From Candidatus Albibeggiatoa sp. nov. NOAA (lineage in GTDB: Bacteria; Pseudomonadota; Gammaproteobacteria; Beggiatoales; Beggiatoaceae), in the NCBI GenBank assembly GCA_025800385.1, contig JAOXRS010000253.1:124001-188000 (forward strand): a stretch of DNA of 64,000 bases, in the 5' to 3' direction. Positions 1 through 10,194 of this stretch are shown one piece after another. Each line of letters opens with the position of its first letter. Position 1 is the first letter of the stretch. The notes beneath the pieces are model-generated. The model was not told the origin of the DNA and ran no database searches. It worked only from the letters and a program-made list of their open reading frames with translations. Both the position numbers and the translations under genes were made by a program.

Positions 1-180
1 GATAAAAGCATTTTAAATTCATGTATGTTCGTATATATTGATTTTCTTAAATTATTTTTTCATTTTGCAGAGGTGGGTGTAGTGGTGGGATATAAACAAT
101 AAAGAGTACAAGGGAAATAATAGGGGTGCAAGAGAGACTTTTTTTACGAAAAATTAAGCATAAATTAGGCCAGTCGAAAA
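1..180. other. Left window edge, no gene seen
   Basis: AT-rich sequence with no open frame of interest and no recognisable RNA. It is the 3' flank of nth. Confidence 0.4.
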
Positions 181-226
181 CTACTAGGAGTGCCTATCAA
201 CCAGTATGACACTCCTAAAATAGTAG
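181..226 (-). terminator. Hairpin downstream of nth
   Basis: TAGGAGTG at 185-192 pairs with CACTCCTA at 210-217, with an outer CTACT/AGTAG pairing. It lies 8 bases past the nth stop and is followed, in the nth direction, by a short run of four T. It is a plausible but not textbook intrinsic terminator. Confidence 0.55.
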
Positions 227-233
227 AATTGAG

Positions 234-869
234 TTAATCAATCTCTTTTTCTTGATATTCACATAAATCTTCGACAACACAAATAGCACATTTTGGCTTC
301 CGAGCAACACAGACATAACGGCCATGCAAAATCAGCCAATGGTGTGCATCTAACATATACTGTTCAGGAATATTTTTGACTAACTGATCTTCAACTTGTC
401 GTACATTTTTGCCTTTTGCCAGCCCTGTACGATTGGATAAACGGAAAATATGTGTATCCACTGCCATTGTAGGTTGACCAAATGCGGTATTTAAAATCAC
501 ATTAGCGGTTTTTCGTCCTACTCCCGGTAAGGCTTCCAAGGCTTTGCGCTCATTAGGCACTTCTCCCCCATGTTCGGACAAAAGCAAGCTACAGGTTTTA
601 ATCACATTCTGGGCTTTACTGTTATATAAACCAATGGTTTTAATATACTGTTTTAAGCCTTCTTCACCTAAATCTAAAATAGCTTGTGGTGTATTCGCGA
701 TGGGATAGAGCAACGCAGTGGCTTTGTTAACACTTTTATCCGTGGCTTGTGCTGACAGCATCACAGAAATTAATAATTCAAAATGAGAGTTATAATTTAA
801 TTCCGTTGTAGGGTTAGGATTTTCAGCTTGTAGACGGGCAAAAAATTGTTGACGTTTGGTTTTATTCAT
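234..869 (-). CDS. nth: Endonuclease III (DNA glycosylase/AP lyase)
   Basis: Base-excision repair enzyme that removes oxidised pyrimidines and nicks the abasic site. At 211 residues it matches the usual size of the family. The helix-hairpin-helix is visible as LPGVGRKTANVILN (about residues 114-127), containing the catalytic Lys, and the catalytic Asp follows in AVDTHIFRLSNR. The C-terminus carries the four cysteines of the [4Fe-4S] cluster in the C-x6-C-x2-C-x5-C spacing (CVARKPKCAIC then VVEDLC). It is transcribed away from murC and shares a 207-base intergenic region with it. A hairpin just beyond the stop probably ends the transcript. In many gammaproteobacteria nth sits behind rnf genes; none are visible here. 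Confidence 0.97.
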   Translation of the reverse strand: MNKTKRQQFFARLQAENPNPTTELNYNSHFELLISVMLSAQATDKSVNKATALLYPIANTPQAILDLGEEGLKQYIKTIGLYNSKAQNVIKTCSLLLSEHGGEVPNERKALEALPGVGRKTANVILNTAFGQPTMAVDTHIFRLSNRTGLAKGKNVRQVEDQLVKNIPEQYMLDAHHWLILHGRYVCVARKPKCAICVVEDLCEYQEKEID

Positions 870-1008
870 TTCGCTATAGTGAGTTGATACAATTAGCGGT
901 TAATGTAGCACTTTTCCAATCAATACAAAACTGCCCTCATATCCTACAAAATAAGCCAGAAATACATAAAAAGCTAAATAACGGCTTATAATATCAATCA
1001 TTGTTGGT

Positions 1009-1065
1009 AGATAATTGCTAATTGTTTACTGATAATTGATAATTGTTTATTGATAATTGTTCATT
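1009..1065. repeat. AT-rich tandem repeat (TGATAATTG units) before murC
   Basis: The short unit GATAATTG or a close variant recurs several times directly before murC, with a longer period visible as TTGTTTACTGATAATTG followed by TTGTTTATTGATAATTG. Similar units occur before the isomerase gene near 19,690. It sits where the murC promoter and leader should be, so it may be a slippage-prone spacer or a member of a dispersed repeat family. Confidence 0.6.
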
Positions 1066-1076
1066 GAGAAATAAGA

Positions 1077-2486
1077 ATGCAACAAAAAATAGAGCTTCCT
1101 AAACGCGGTCGTCGGATTCACTTTATCGGCATTGGTGGTGCGGGCATGAGCGGTATTGCTGAAGTAATGCACAGCATTGGTTATGCCGTCTCAGGTTCAG
1201 ATTTAAACCAAGGTGCAATGACCCAGCGATTAGCCAATTTAGGGATTAAAGTTCAAATCGGTCACAATGCAGAAAATGTACACGGTTGTGATGTGATTGT
1301 GGTATCAACTGCAGTAAAAGAAGATAACCCCGAAGTTCAAGAAGCCCGAAAACTACATATTCCCGTAATTCCGCGGGCAGAAATGTTAGGTGAGCTAATG
1401 CGATTTCGTCAGGGGATGGCGATTGCAGGCACGCATGGTAAAACCACGACCACCAGTTTAGTTGCCAGTATTCTAGCCGAAGGCGCGTTAGACCCGACTT
1501 TTGTGATTGGTGGCAAACTCAATAGCTTAGGTACTCATGCGGGTTTAGGTTATGGCGATTATTTAGTTGCAGAAGCGGACGAAAGTGATGCGTCTTTTTT
1601 ATATTTAAAACCGATTATGGCAGTTGTCACCAATATCGATGCTGACCATATGGAAACCTATGAGCATGATTTTTCTAAACTTGTACAAACTTTTGAAGAT
1701 TTCTTACATCAACTACCTTTTTATGGTTTAGCGATTTTATGTATTGATGACCCTGTGATTCGTGAGCAAATTCTACCCGTAATTACCAAACCTGTTTTAA
1801 CTTATGGCGTATCTGAAGATGCTGATATTCGCGCGACTGATATTCAGCAACAGCAAGGTCAAACCCGTTTTAAAGTGATGCGCGGACAAATTCATAGTTT
1901 AGATGTTACCTTAAATTTACCGGGGCAACATAACGTGTTGAATGCGTTGGCTGCGATTGCGATTGCGCAAGAAGTGGGTGTGAATGAAAATGCAATTCGA
2001 AGTGCCTTACAATCATTTAGTGGGATTGGGCGACGTTTCCAAATGCAAGACATTAGCTTGCCGCAAGGAGATATTTTACTAGTCGATGATTACGGACATC
2101 ATCCACGCGAAATTGAAGCGGTCTTTAGTGCGATTCATGAAGGTTGGTCAGAGCGGCGTTTAGTGGTGCTTTTCCAGCCACACCGTTATAGCCGTACTCG
2201 CGATTTATTCGACGAATTTGTAGAAGTATTAAGCAAAGCCGATGTGTTGTTATTGTTAGATGTATATGCTGCGGGCGAAGCACGAATTGAAGGAGCAGAC
2301 GGTCAGGCATTGGCACAAGCAATTGCAGATAAAACCCAAACCATTTTTATCGAGCAACATGACCAATTATTAGAACAATTATTACCGCAATTACAAGACA
2401 ATGATATTGTGCTGACTTTGGGTGCGGGCAATATCGGTGCAATTTCGAGTTATTTATCAGGTGAATTGAAAGCCATACAAAGCTAG
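1077..2486 (+). CDS. murC: UDP-N-acetylmuramate--L-alanine ligase
   Basis: Cytoplasmic ATP-dependent ligase that adds L-Ala to UDP-MurNAc, the first amino-acid step of the peptidoglycan stem peptide. The 469 residues are typical. The N-terminal Rossmann domain starts [18 protein letters not shown] (residues 14-31), the Mur-ligase P-loop is [10 protein letters not shown] (about 117-126), and the C-terminal ligase domain contains [13 protein letters not shown] and FQPHRYSRT. No other mra/dcw genes flank it, so it is split from the usual division and cell-wall cluster. The ribosome-binding site is weak and the upstream region is a short AT-rich repeat. Confidence 0.98.
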   Translation: MQQKIELPKRGRRIHFIGIGGAGMSGIAEVMHSIGYAVSGSDLNQGAMTQRLANLGIKVQIGHNAENVHGCDVIVVSTAVKEDNPEVQEARKLHIPVIPRAEMLGELMRFRQGMAIAGTHGKTTTTSLVASILAEGALDPTFVIGGKLNSLGTHAGLGYGDYLVAEADESDASFLYLKPIMAVVTNIDADHMETYEHDFSKLVQTFEDFLHQLPFYGLAILCIDDPVIREQILPVITKPVLTYGVSEDADIRATDIQQQQGQTRFKVMRGQIHSLDVTLNLPGQHNVLNALAAIAIAQEVGVNENAIRSALQSFSGIGRRFQMQDISLPQGDILLVDDYGHHPREIEAVFSAIHEGWSERRLVVLFQPHRYSRTRDLFDEFVEVLSKADVLLLLDVYAAGEARIEGADGQALAQAIADKTQTIFIEQHDQLLEQLLPQLQDNDIVLTLGAGNIGAISSYLSGELKAIQS

Positions 2487-2494
2487 TTTTGAAA

Positions 2495-2523
2495 GAGGAT
2501 GACTCATGTAAAAAGTCGTCCTC
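2495..2523. terminator. Bidirectional hairpin between murC and rng
   Basis: GAGGATGACT (2495-2504) pairs with AGTCGTCCTC (2514-2523) through ten positions including one G-T wobble, with a nine-base loop. It lies between the convergent murC and rng stops. T-runs are short on both sides. Confidence 0.65.
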
Positions 2524-2537
2524 AATTAAACTATTTA

Positions 2538-4091
2538 TTAAATTAAAACAATATCATACTGTTCTTGAGTATAAGAGGTTTCTGGCTGGAAACGAATTGG
2601 GCGAGTAATAAAATCGGCAAGTTCTGCAACCGTTGTGGATTCATCATCTAAAATTAAATCAACTACATCTGTAGAAGCCAATACTAAAAAGCCACTGGAC
2701 TCAAATTGGCGGGCTTCTCTTAGAATTTCCCGAAAAATTTCATAAGCCACGGTTTCATTGGTTTTAATTGTGCCACGTCCGCAGCAAGTTGGGCAAGGTT
2801 CACATAGCACATGTTCCAAACTTTCGCGGGTACGTTTGCGCGTCATTTGCACTAAACCAAGCGAAGACACATCACTGATATGACTTTTCGTATGATCTTT
2901 TTCCAACGATTTTTCTAATACCCGCAATACTTGACGTTTGTGCTCACTATCAATCATATCAATGAAATCAATGATAATAATGCCACCTAAATTACGTAAT
3001 CGCAGTTGGCGGGCAATGGCTTGAGCCGCTTCTAAATTAGTTTTAAAAATGGTTTCTTCTAAATTGCGACTGCCAACAAAACCGCCTGTATTTACGTCGA
3101 TTGTAGTCATGGCTTCAGTTTGGTCAACGACTAAGTAACCACCTGATTTTAATTGTACTTTTCGTTCTAAAGCCCGATTAATTTCATCTTCAATTGAATA
3201 CAAATCGAAAATGGGGCGTTCCCCTGGGTAATATTCAATATTTGAAATCAATTCAGGAATGAATTTAGTCACAAAATCATTGGCTTCTTTGTAAGTTTCG
3301 CGTGAATCTATCCGCACTTTTTCAATTTGCGAACCCATCAAGTCACGAATAGTACGAATCACTAGGGAGAAGTCTTTGTAAATAAGCGTCTTAGGTTTGG
3401 CTTTTGCGCTACGGTCTTGAATATCTTCCCATAAACGACATAAAAACTGCATATCTGCCCATAGCATTTCCTCAGTCGCGCCTTCTGCTGCAGTACGAAT
3501 GATGAAACCATAGCAACATTTATCATTTTCAATTTCTGAAGCAGGCACAGCTTGCACCACCAATGTATTATCATCAGTTTGTTGCTCTATCATCGGCTGT
3601 TCAGCAATCCCCATCAAACGCAAACCAACGTCTTTTAAGCGTTTACGTTCTTCATCTTTTTCGATACGGGTAGAAATACCGACCATATGCGGCGAATAAG
3701 GTAGAAATACAACATAGCGGGAAGGAATGGATATCTGGGTGGTGAGGCGTGCCCCTTTTGTACCTAATGGGTCTTTGACCACTTGTACCAATAGGTGTTG
3801 ACCTTCGTGTACAAGTTCGTTAATTGTCAGTTCTTTGCGATCACCCGAATGATTTAAAGTATGGGGGTTTACAATATCGGAAGCATGTAAAAAAGCGGCG
3901 CGTTCTAGGCCAATATCAACAAAAGCCGCCTGCATTCCGGGTAAAACACGACATACTTCGCCTTTATAAATATTGCTGACTAAGCCTCGTTTACTACTAC
4001 GTTCAATCATAACCTCTTGTAACACGCCATTTTCGACCATTGCGACGCGAGTTTCTCGAGGTGTAACATTGATTAAAATTTCTTCACTCAT
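2538..4091 (-). CDS. rng: Ribonuclease G
   Basis: Single-strand-specific endoribonuclease of the RNase E/G family, involved in 16S rRNA 5' maturation and mRNA decay. The protein starts MSEEILINVTPRETRVA, the canonical RNase G N-terminus, preceded by AGGA seven bases upstream. The reading frame is open 12 codons further upstream, but that start has no comparable site, so 4091 is preferred (517 residues). An S1 domain follows (GLVSNIYKGEVCRVLPGM). The catalytic metal region contains TTIDVNTGGFVG and IIIIDFIDM, and the zinc-link cysteines appear as CEPCPTCCGRG. It lacks the long scaffold tail of RNase E, consistent with RNase G. It is commonly neighboured by maf and mreBCD; none are seen here. 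Confidence 0.96.
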   Translation of the reverse strand: MSEEILINVTPRETRVAMVENGVLQEVMIERSSKRGLVSNIYKGEVCRVLPGMQAAFVDIGLERAAFLHASDIVNPHTLNHSGDRKELTINELVHEGQHLLVQVVKDPLGTKGARLTTQISIPSRYVVFLPYSPHMVGISTRIEKDEERKRLKDVGLRLMGIAEQPMIEQQTDDNTLVVQAVPASEIENDKCCYGFIIRTAAEGATEEMLWADMQFLCRLWEDIQDRSAKAKPKTLIYKDFSLVIRTIRDLMGSQIEKVRIDSRETYKEANDFVTKFIPELISNIEYYPGERPIFDLYSIEDEINRALERKVQLKSGGYLVVDQTEAMTTIDVNTGGFVGSRNLEETIFKTNLEAAQAIARQLRLRNLGGIIIIDFIDMIDSEHKRQVLRVLEKSLEKDHTKSHISDVSSLGLVQMTRKRTRESLEHVLCEPCPTCCGRGTIKTNETVAYEIFREILREARQFESSGFLVLASTDVVDLILDDESTTVAELADFITRPIRFQPETSYTQEQYDIVLI

Positions 4092-4524
4092 AACGTCCTG
4101 TGTCTTCATCCCTTTGGCGGTGCTCAAGATTAGTTAAGATTTATAATTAAGATTGTTTTATAAACTAATCTAATTTCTACTATTAGTCTACAAATTATTT
4201 AAGATGGCTTCATTATAAAGCAAAACCAAATAAATGGTTAATCACTTGTAAGATCAGCATTAAACTAGATAAATATGACCTTAAGAAAAATGTGCATGGG
4301 CTGTTTTTTTGTATTTAACTTCATGATATTTAAAATTTTATCAATATTAGTACGATACAAAGTCGAGCTAATGATATTATCATTGACTGCCAATTTGAGG
4401 ACAATGTGCAGAGTTTGAATATAAATTGATGGGTTATAAAAGGTATTTATTTGAAATAGATATAGATTAAAGCGAATAAGAAAATATAGAGCAAGTGGAG
4501 GATGATACTTGCTCTTTAGACTGC
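4092..4524. other. 433-base intergenic region upstream of rng
   Basis: AT-rich spacer that should hold the rng promoter and the terminator of the rhodanese gene. A 47-residue open frame on the plus strand (4275-4418) is hydrophobic but lacks a ribosome-binding site, so I do not call it a gene. No RNA gene or repeat is recognisable. Confidence 0.5.
4488..4515 (-). terminator. Terminator of the rhodanese gene
   Basis: Perfect 9-bp stem AGAGCAAGT (4488-4496) / ACTTGCTCT (4507-4515), ten-base loop, followed on the minus strand by ATATTTTCTTATT. It begins 10 bases beyond the stop codon. Confidence 0.75.
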
Positions 4525-4857
4525 TTATTGTTGTATTATCATCGGTTCAACAGGTAAGCCATGGCGTGCCCAGCTTACAATACCGCCACGTAAGTTATAG
4601 ACATTTTTATAGCCTTGTTGTTCCATGAACATACATGCTTGACCAGAGCGTGCCCCTGTACGGCAGTAGAATACGACTTTTTCATTATCTGGTACTTCGT
4701 TGAAACGTAAAGGTAAAGCGACTAAAGGCATAGCGTCTGCGTTGGCGATGGAGGCTTGTGCCATTTCTTGTGGTGTACGCACATCAATTAATTTTGGTGG
4801 TGTCTCTTGTTTTAACCATTCTTCAAGTTCAGACGGTTCAATTTCTTTAATAAACAT
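4525..4857 (-). CDS. Single-domain rhodanese (GlpE/PspE-like)
   Basis: Small cytoplasmic sulfurtransferase-type protein of 110 residues, the size of a single rhodanese domain. The substrate-entry motif LIDVRTPQEMAQASI is near residues 23-37 and the active-site loop VVFYCRTGARSGQA carries the persulfide-forming Cys. The six-residue loop C-R-T-G-A-R fits sulfur rather than phosphate chemistry. There is no signal peptide. A strong AAGGAG site precedes the ATG by eight bases. It is monocistronic, with its own terminator. Physiological donor and acceptor cannot be told from sequence; a role in sulfane-sulfur handling would fit a sulfur-oxidising host but is inference. Confidence 0.9.
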   Translation of the reverse strand: MFIKEIEPSELEEWLKQETPPKLIDVRTPQEMAQASIANADAMPLVALPLRFNEVPDNEKVVFYCRTGARSGQACMFMEQQGYKNVYNLRGGIVSWARHGLPVEPMIIQQ

Positions 4858-5160
4858 AGAAAAACTCCTTGAATTTTATAGTTTATAAGGTATTTTTTTG
4901 AATTTATTGGTTTATTGGTATGATTTTTTATATTTCAAGTTGCTAAAATCATCTATAGACATGTGGAAAATTTGGAAAGCAAATATTAGTATATTTTAAA
5001 ATACTTATCAATTTAAAACTGAAGTGCAAAGTTGAAATCTAGAAAAAGTGAGTAGTGTGCTAAAGGTTTAAATATTCTCTATTTTTGAAGAAGTTAAACC
5101 CCGACTACAGCACACTCAATACTTTCTTATATTATACAATTGGAAGGAAGATTTTTTCTT
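4858..5160. other. 303-base spacer upstream of the rhodanese gene
   Basis: It contains the rhodanese promoter region and, in its left half relative to ygiQ, the ygiQ terminator hairpin. No open frame of interest. Confidence 0.5.
5054..5116 (-). terminator. Two-part hairpin downstream of ygiQ
   Basis: Outer stem AGTGTGCT (5054-5061) / AGCACACT (5109-5116) encloses a second stem GGTTTA (5065-5070) / TAAACC (5095-5100). In the ygiQ direction it is followed by ACTCACTTTTTCTA. It is probably the ygiQ terminator, 45 bases after the stop. Confidence 0.55.
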
Positions 5161-7308
5161 TTAACGTCTTCTTCGTTGTTTACCTTGTTGCTGCTTACCT
5201 TTTTTAATGCCATGTGTTTGCTGAGTTTTAAATGGGCGAGTTGGCGTTTTGGACTTTCTGCGTATGCCTTCAGCTTGTTGTCCTGTCCCCGCTGGCTGAT
5301 AAGTCGGAATTAAATGCTTTTTACCATTGCCGATTAAGTCCGATCGCCCCATTGACTTCAACGCTTCACGCAATAAAGGCCAGTTGTTCGCATCGTGATA
5401 ACGTAAAAAGGCTTTGTGTAAACGCCGTGCTTTTAGGCCTTTTGCAGTGTGTACAGCTTCACTGTCTCGGGTGACTTTTTTCAATGGATTTTTGCCTGAA
5501 TGATACATCGTGGTTGCCAATGCCATCGGTGAAGGTAAATAAGCTTGCACTTGATCGGCGCGGAAGCCATTACGTTTTAACCATAACGCCAAATTCAGCA
5601 TATCTTCATCACTAGTACCAGGGTGTGCTGCGATAAAATACGGAATTAAATACTGTTCTTTGCCCGCAGCTTGTGAATAACGATCAAACAATTTTTTAAA
5701 TCGATCATATGTGCCGATTCCCGGTTTCATCATTTTACTTAAAGGGTCAGTTTCGGTATGTTCTGGTGCAATTTTCAAATAACCACCGACATGATGAGTC
5801 ACTAATTCTTTGACATATTCAGGCGATTCCACTGCCAAATCGTAACGCAAACCCGAAGCGATAAAAATCCGTTTTACCCCTTTCAATGCCCGAGCACGAC
5901 GGTATAAGCTAATTAATGGGGCATGATTGGTATTTAAGTTTTGACAGATTCCCGGAAATACACAAGACAATTTGCGGCATTTCGACTCAATTTCAGGACT
6001 TTTACAGTGCAATCGATACATATTCGCTGTAGGCCCACCCAAGTCTGACACTATTCCCGTGAACTCAGGCACAGTGTCGCGCATGGTTTCAATTTCTCGG
6101 ATAATCGAATCTTCCGAACGATTTTGAATAATCCGCCCTTCGTGTTCCGTAATCGAGCAAAAGCTACAGCCACCAAAACAGCCACGCATGATATTGATTG
6201 AAAAACGAATCATTTCATAAGCGGGAATTTTCTTACCTTGATACGCTGGATGCGGTTGACGGGTATAAGGCAATTCATAAACTTGATCTAATTCTTCAGT
6301 AGTCAATGGTATCGGCGGTGGATTCAGCCACACATCTCGCTCACCATGTCGTTGCACCAACGCACGGGCATTATGCGGATTAGATTCTAAGTGCAAAATG
6401 CGAGAAGTATGCGCATATAAAACAGGGTCGGCTTTCACTTGGGCATAACTGGGCAAGCGAATATAACTGGTACTCCGTTCGACTTTGGGGCGATTCGGTG
6501 AAATAAATTGTACTGTTTGTTCATTAGTTTCAGGTTCTGGATTGTTGGGCAGTTCTTCGTAAGGATTCGGTGGTGGTGTAACAATACCGGGTTGATCTAC
6601 ATCAGTTGAATCAATCAATGTCCAATCTGTTGGCATCTGTTTGCGAATCAATGCCGTGCCGCGTAAATCTTGAATCTCTTCGACTGGTTCACCTGCTGCC
6701 AAACGATGCGCGAGTGCGACTAAGGCGCGTTCTGCGTTCCCATACAATAAAATATCCGCTTTCGAATCCAGTAACACAGAATGGCGCACTTTATCCGACC
6801 AATAATCGTAATGTGCGATACGGCGTAAACTGGCTTCAATCCCACCAATCACAATCGGCACGTTTTTAAATGCTTCTCGACAACGTTGTGCATAAACCAA
6901 AGTGGAACGGTCAGGACGTTTACCACCTTCACCGTTCGGTGTATACGCATCGTCGCTGCGGATTTTGCGGTCAGACGTATAGCGATTGACCATTGAATCC
7001 ATATTACCTGCGGTCACGCCCCAGAATAAATTTGGTTTGCCCAATATTTTGAACGCATCAGCACTGTGCCAATCAGGTTGCGCGATAATGCCGACACGAA
7101 AACCTTGAGATTCCAACAACCGCCCAATCAATGCCATGCCAAAACTTGGGTGGTCAACATACGCATCGCCTGTCACTAAAATTACATCACAGCTATCCCA
7201 GCCGAGTTCGTCCATTTCTTCGCGGCTCATTGGTAAAACAGGTGCAGTGCCAAAACGTTTAGCCCAATAAGGGCGATAAGAGAAAATTGATTCAGGGGTT
7301 TGAGTCAT
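5161..7308 (-). CDS. ygiQ: YgiQ-family radical SAM protein
   Basis: Large radical-SAM protein of 715 residues, in the usual range for YgiQ (UPF0313). The N-terminal part resembles a B12-binding fold ([17 protein letters not shown], about 40-56). The radical-SAM cysteines are in [19 protein letters not shown], spacing C-x3-C-x2-C (about residues 374-392). The C-terminal extension is basic and ends in a K/R/Q-rich tail. The reaction of this family is not firmly established; a modification of RNA or protein is possible. It is a single gene with its own terminator. Confidence 0.95.
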   Translation of the reverse strand: MTQTPESIFSYRPYWAKRFGTAPVLPMSREEMDELGWDSCDVILVTGDAYVDHPSFGMALIGRLLESQGFRVGIIAQPDWHSADAFKILGKPNLFWGVTAGNMDSMVNRYTSDRKIRSDDAYTPNGEGGKRPDRSTLVYAQRCREAFKNVPIVIGGIEASLRRIAHYDYWSDKVRHSVLLDSKADILLYGNAERALVALAHRLAAGEPVEEIQDLRGTALIRKQMPTDWTLIDSTDVDQPGIVTPPPNPYEELPNNPEPETNEQTVQFISPNRPKVERSTSYIRLPSYAQVKADPVLYAHTSRILHLESNPHNARALVQRHGERDVWLNPPPIPLTTEELDQVYELPYTRQPHPAYQGKKIPAYEMIRFSINIMRGCFGGCSFCSITEHEGRIIQNRSEDSIIREIETMRDTVPEFTGIVSDLGGPTANMYRLHCKSPEIESKCRKLSCVFPGICQNLNTNHAPLISLYRRARALKGVKRIFIASGLRYDLAVESPEYVKELVTHHVGGYLKIAPEHTETDPLSKMMKPGIGTYDRFKKLFDRYSQAAGKEQYLIPYFIAAHPGTSDEDMLNLALWLKRNGFRADQVQAYLPSPMALATTMYHSGKNPLKKVTRDSEAVHTAKGLKARRLHKAFLRYHDANNWPLLREALKSMGRSDLIGNGKKHLIPTYQPAGTGQQAEGIRRKSKTPTRPFKTQQTHGIKKGKQQQGKQRRRR

Positions 7309-7976
7309 GCTAGGTAATTATCGAAATGATGGGCAATATGTTGAGAGAGTTTGAGGATTAAACCAAATATATCAAGATATTCTTAATCAATGATTAAACT
7401 GTATCATATAGCACCCATTTAAAATCTAAAAAGAGTTGTTTAAGTTTATAAATCAAGTCTTACGGCATAGTGAAGATCAATGTTCATGTATTTAATATAT
7501 ACAAGGTTATCGACTAACCATTATGAAAATTGTGTTATTAACTATATGAATATTATATATTCTTTTGGCACAATTGTCCCGCTACTTGTGCGAAGTTGTT
7601 TGTTTTAATTTTTCGATTAAATTATTTTGCCAAATTTTAATATGAATATAATAAAAGCTTAATAATCAAGCTTATTCTCATGGATGCTGACCTAAAAAAT
7701 AACCAATGGTTCAAACAGTTATTTACATTTTTTAATATCGCTCTTACAATGCTTATCAAACAACATGATTGTTTCCCTTCGAGTACTCCCTCTTCAATAG
7801 ATTTTTCCATAAGTCAATACTAAAAGCTATTACTTATATTTATCGTTACTATAGCTATTTATTTATCTATCAAAATATCTTATACTCGCTTTGAAAATTA
7901 TAATTCTTGAGTTTAGGTTTTAACCCGACCTAAAACTTATTGAGTCCATCAGTCCATACACCAATTGGAGGGGAGT
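7309..7976. other. 668-base intergenic region between ygiQ and prpE
   Basis: Divergent spacer, very AT-rich, holding the ygiQ and prpE promoters. A TATAAT at 7899-7904 and the TTTAGGT/ACCTAAA hairpin at 7912-7934 lie close to prpE. No convincing small gene or RNA. Confidence 0.5.
7912..7934 (+). promoter_or_regulatory. Inverted repeat in the prpE leader
   Basis: TTTAGGT (7912-7918) and ACCTAAA (7928-7934) form a 7-bp inverted repeat around TTTAACCCG, about 45 bases before the prpE start and just after a TATAAT. The position suits an operator or a leader hairpin. No regulator binding can be assigned. Confidence 0.35.
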
Positions 7977-9872
7977 ATGAGCTATCAAGAGCTATACGAG
8001 TTATCAACGAATAATCCAAACCAGTTTTGGGGCGATGCTGCTAAAAATATTGATTGGTACAAGCAGCCAACAACGATTTTAGATGAATCCAACCCACCGT
8101 TTTACCGTTGGTTTTCTGATGGTGAAATGAATACTTGTTACAATGCACTTGACCGTCATGTTGAAAATGGTCGTGCAGATCAATTAGCTTTAATCTACGA
8201 CAGCCCTGTCACCGATTCTGTTAGAAAATACACTTACCAAGAATTACGCGATACCGTAGCAAAATTTGCAGGTGCGTTAAAAGCCAGTGGTGTACAAAAA
8301 GGTGATCGTGTCATTGTATATATGCCAATGATTCCTGAAGCAGCGATTGCAATGTTAGCTTGTGCGCGTATCGGTGCAATTCACTCTGTGGTATTCGGTG
8401 GTTTCGCAGCAAAAGAATTAGCGACTCGTATCGATGATGCTAAGCCTGTGATGATTTTATCAGCATCGTGTGGTATCGAAGGCAAACGTGTTATTGAATA
8501 TAAGCCTTTATTAGACGAAGCAATCGAGTTATCTACACACAAACCAAGCAATTGTATTGTTTATCAGCGTCCGCAAGTACAAGCAAGCTTAGTTGAAGGT
8601 CGTGATCTGGATTGGGTTGCAGCGGCAGAAGCAGCAGAACCTGCGGATTGTGTGCCTGTTTTAGCTACTGATCCTTTATACATTTTATATACGTCTGGTA
8701 CAACAGGTGTGCCTAAAGGTGTTGTACGTGATAATGGTGGTCATGCAGTTGCTTTATACTGGTCAATGAAACACGTTTACAACATGACTCCGGGGGAAGT
8801 TTACTGGGCGGCATCTGATGTAGGCTGGGTTGTTGGCCACTCTTATATTGTTTACGCGCCATTGCTTTACGGTTGCACAACAATCGTATTCGAAGGCAAA
8901 CCAGTGGGTACACCTGATCCGGGTGCATTCTGGCGTGTGGCTTCTGACCATAATGTCAGCACTTTATTCACTGCCCCAACTGCCTTCCGTGCTATCAAGA
9001 AAGAAGACCCAGAAGGTAGCATGATTGGTAATTACAATTTAGATAATTTCCGTGCATTATTCTTCGCAGGTGAACGCTGTGACCCTGATACTTTATTATG
9101 GGCGCAAGAAAAATTAAACGTGCCTGTGATCGATCACTGGTGGCAAACAGAAACAGGCTGGGCAATTGCAGCGAACTGCTTGGGTATTGAGCAGTTAGAA
9201 ATCAAACCGGGTTCACCAACACGTGCCGTTCCTGGGTTCAACGTTCAATGCTTGAATGAATCAGGCGAACCTATGACAGGTCAAGAAAACATCGGTAACA
9301 TCGTCATTAAATTGCCTATGCCTCCGGGTTGCTTACCAACCTTATGGAACAATGATGATCGCTATGTCAGTTCCTACTTAAGTGCATTCCAAGGTTACTA
9401 TTTAACAGGTGATGCGGGTTATATCGATGATAATGGCTATATTTGGATTATGAGCCGTGTCGATGACATCATTAACGTAGCAGGTCACCGTTTATCAACA
9501 GGTGGTATGGAAGAAGTATTAGCCAGCCATCCAGACGTTGCAGAATGTGCGGTAATTGGTACGCAAGATACGCTTAAAGGCGAAATCCCATTAGGCATGG
9601 TGGTACTTAAAGCAGGTGTCGATCGTGAAGAAGAGGAAATTCAAAAAGAATTGATTCAGCTTGTACGTCATAAGATTGGCCCTGTGGCGGCGTTCAAACA
9701 AGTGGCTGTGGTACATCGTTTACCTAAGACCCGTTCTGGTAAAATCTTACGCGGCACAATGAAGAAAATTGCTGATGGTAATGAGTACAAAATGCCAGCA
9801 ACAATTGACGATCCTGTGATTTTAGATGAAATTACTGATGCCTTAGGTGGTATTGGTTTCCCTCATAAATAA
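7977..9872 (+). CDS. prpE: Propionyl-CoA synthetase
   Basis: Acyl-adenylate-forming ligase converting propionate (probably also acetate) plus CoA and ATP to acyl-CoA. The preferred start is the ATG at 7977, preceded by GGAGGGG; a TTG four codons upstream lies before this site. The product is 631 residues, typical of PrpE. AMP-binding motif ILYTSGTTGVPKGVVRD lies near residues 231-247, and the following RDNGGH and SDVGWVVGHSYIVYAPLL are PrpE-like. The catalytic Lys is in PKTRSGKILRG near the C-terminus. No prpB/C/D methylcitrate genes are adjacent, so propionyl-CoA use must be encoded elsewhere. The preceding 668-base region suggests independent regulation. Confidence 0.93.
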   Translation: MSYQELYELSTNNPNQFWGDAAKNIDWYKQPTTILDESNPPFYRWFSDGEMNTCYNALDRHVENGRADQLALIYDSPVTDSVRKYTYQELRDTVAKFAGALKASGVQKGDRVIVYMPMIPEAAIAMLACARIGAIHSVVFGGFAAKELATRIDDAKPVMILSASCGIEGKRVIEYKPLLDEAIELSTHKPSNCIVYQRPQVQASLVEGRDLDWVAAAEAAEPADCVPVLATDPLYILYTSGTTGVPKGVVRDNGGHAVALYWSMKHVYNMTPGEVYWAASDVGWVVGHSYIVYAPLLYGCTTIVFEGKPVGTPDPGAFWRVASDHNVSTLFTAPTAFRAIKKEDPEGSMIGNYNLDNFRALFFAGERCDPDTLLWAQEKLNVPVIDHWWQTETGWAIAANCLGIEQLEIKPGSPTRAVPGFNVQCLNESGEPMTGQENIGNIVIKLPMPPGCLPTLWNNDDRYVSSYLSAFQGYYLTGDAGYIDDNGYIWIMSRVDDIINVAGHRLSTGGMEEVLASHPDVAECAVIGTQDTLKGEIPLGMVVLKAGVDREEEEIQKELIQLVRHKIGPVAAFKQVAVVHRLPKTRSGKILRGTMKKIADGNEYKMPATIDDPVILDEITDALGGIGFPHK

Positions 9873-10194
9873 TTAGTCAGTAGTCAAGTTAACAGGGGTG
9901 CATCTTTGTATCCTTGTTAATGTGCTCAGTATTGAGTTAACATTTTTTATCCTGCATATTTTTCCATTCCTATCTATCCTATTTCAGCTTTCATCCACTG
10001 TGAAAGTTTTCTGAATTCCCTCAAAGTATAATATTTTTATCCGTATTAGATTTTCACGATGAACAGTATGTTTTTTAAATAATGAATAAGCACCCTAATT
10101 CGGATAAACTAGCCGTCAAACATGCTTTATTCAATACAGTAGTCTATCGCACCAATACCTATTAAATTGGACAGCCAAGACTGGAGGTTAAAAA
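9873..10194. other. 322-base spacer between prpE and the PilB-like gene
   Basis: It holds a probable prpE terminator (9889-9920) and the promoter region of the next gene, including a TATAAT-like box near 10,027. No other feature seen. Confidence 0.5.
9889..9920 (+). terminator. Hairpin downstream of prpE
   Basis: TTAACAGGGGTGCA pairs with TGTATCCTTGTTAA over 14 positions with several G-T wobbles and a TCTT loop, 17 bases after the stop. There is no immediate T-run. Confidence 0.45.

Noticed and set aside
4275-4418. Small hydrophobic plus-strand frame of 47 residues in the rng-rhodanese spacer
   Set aside because: No ribosome-binding site and no family resemblance; AT-rich spacers give such frames by chance.
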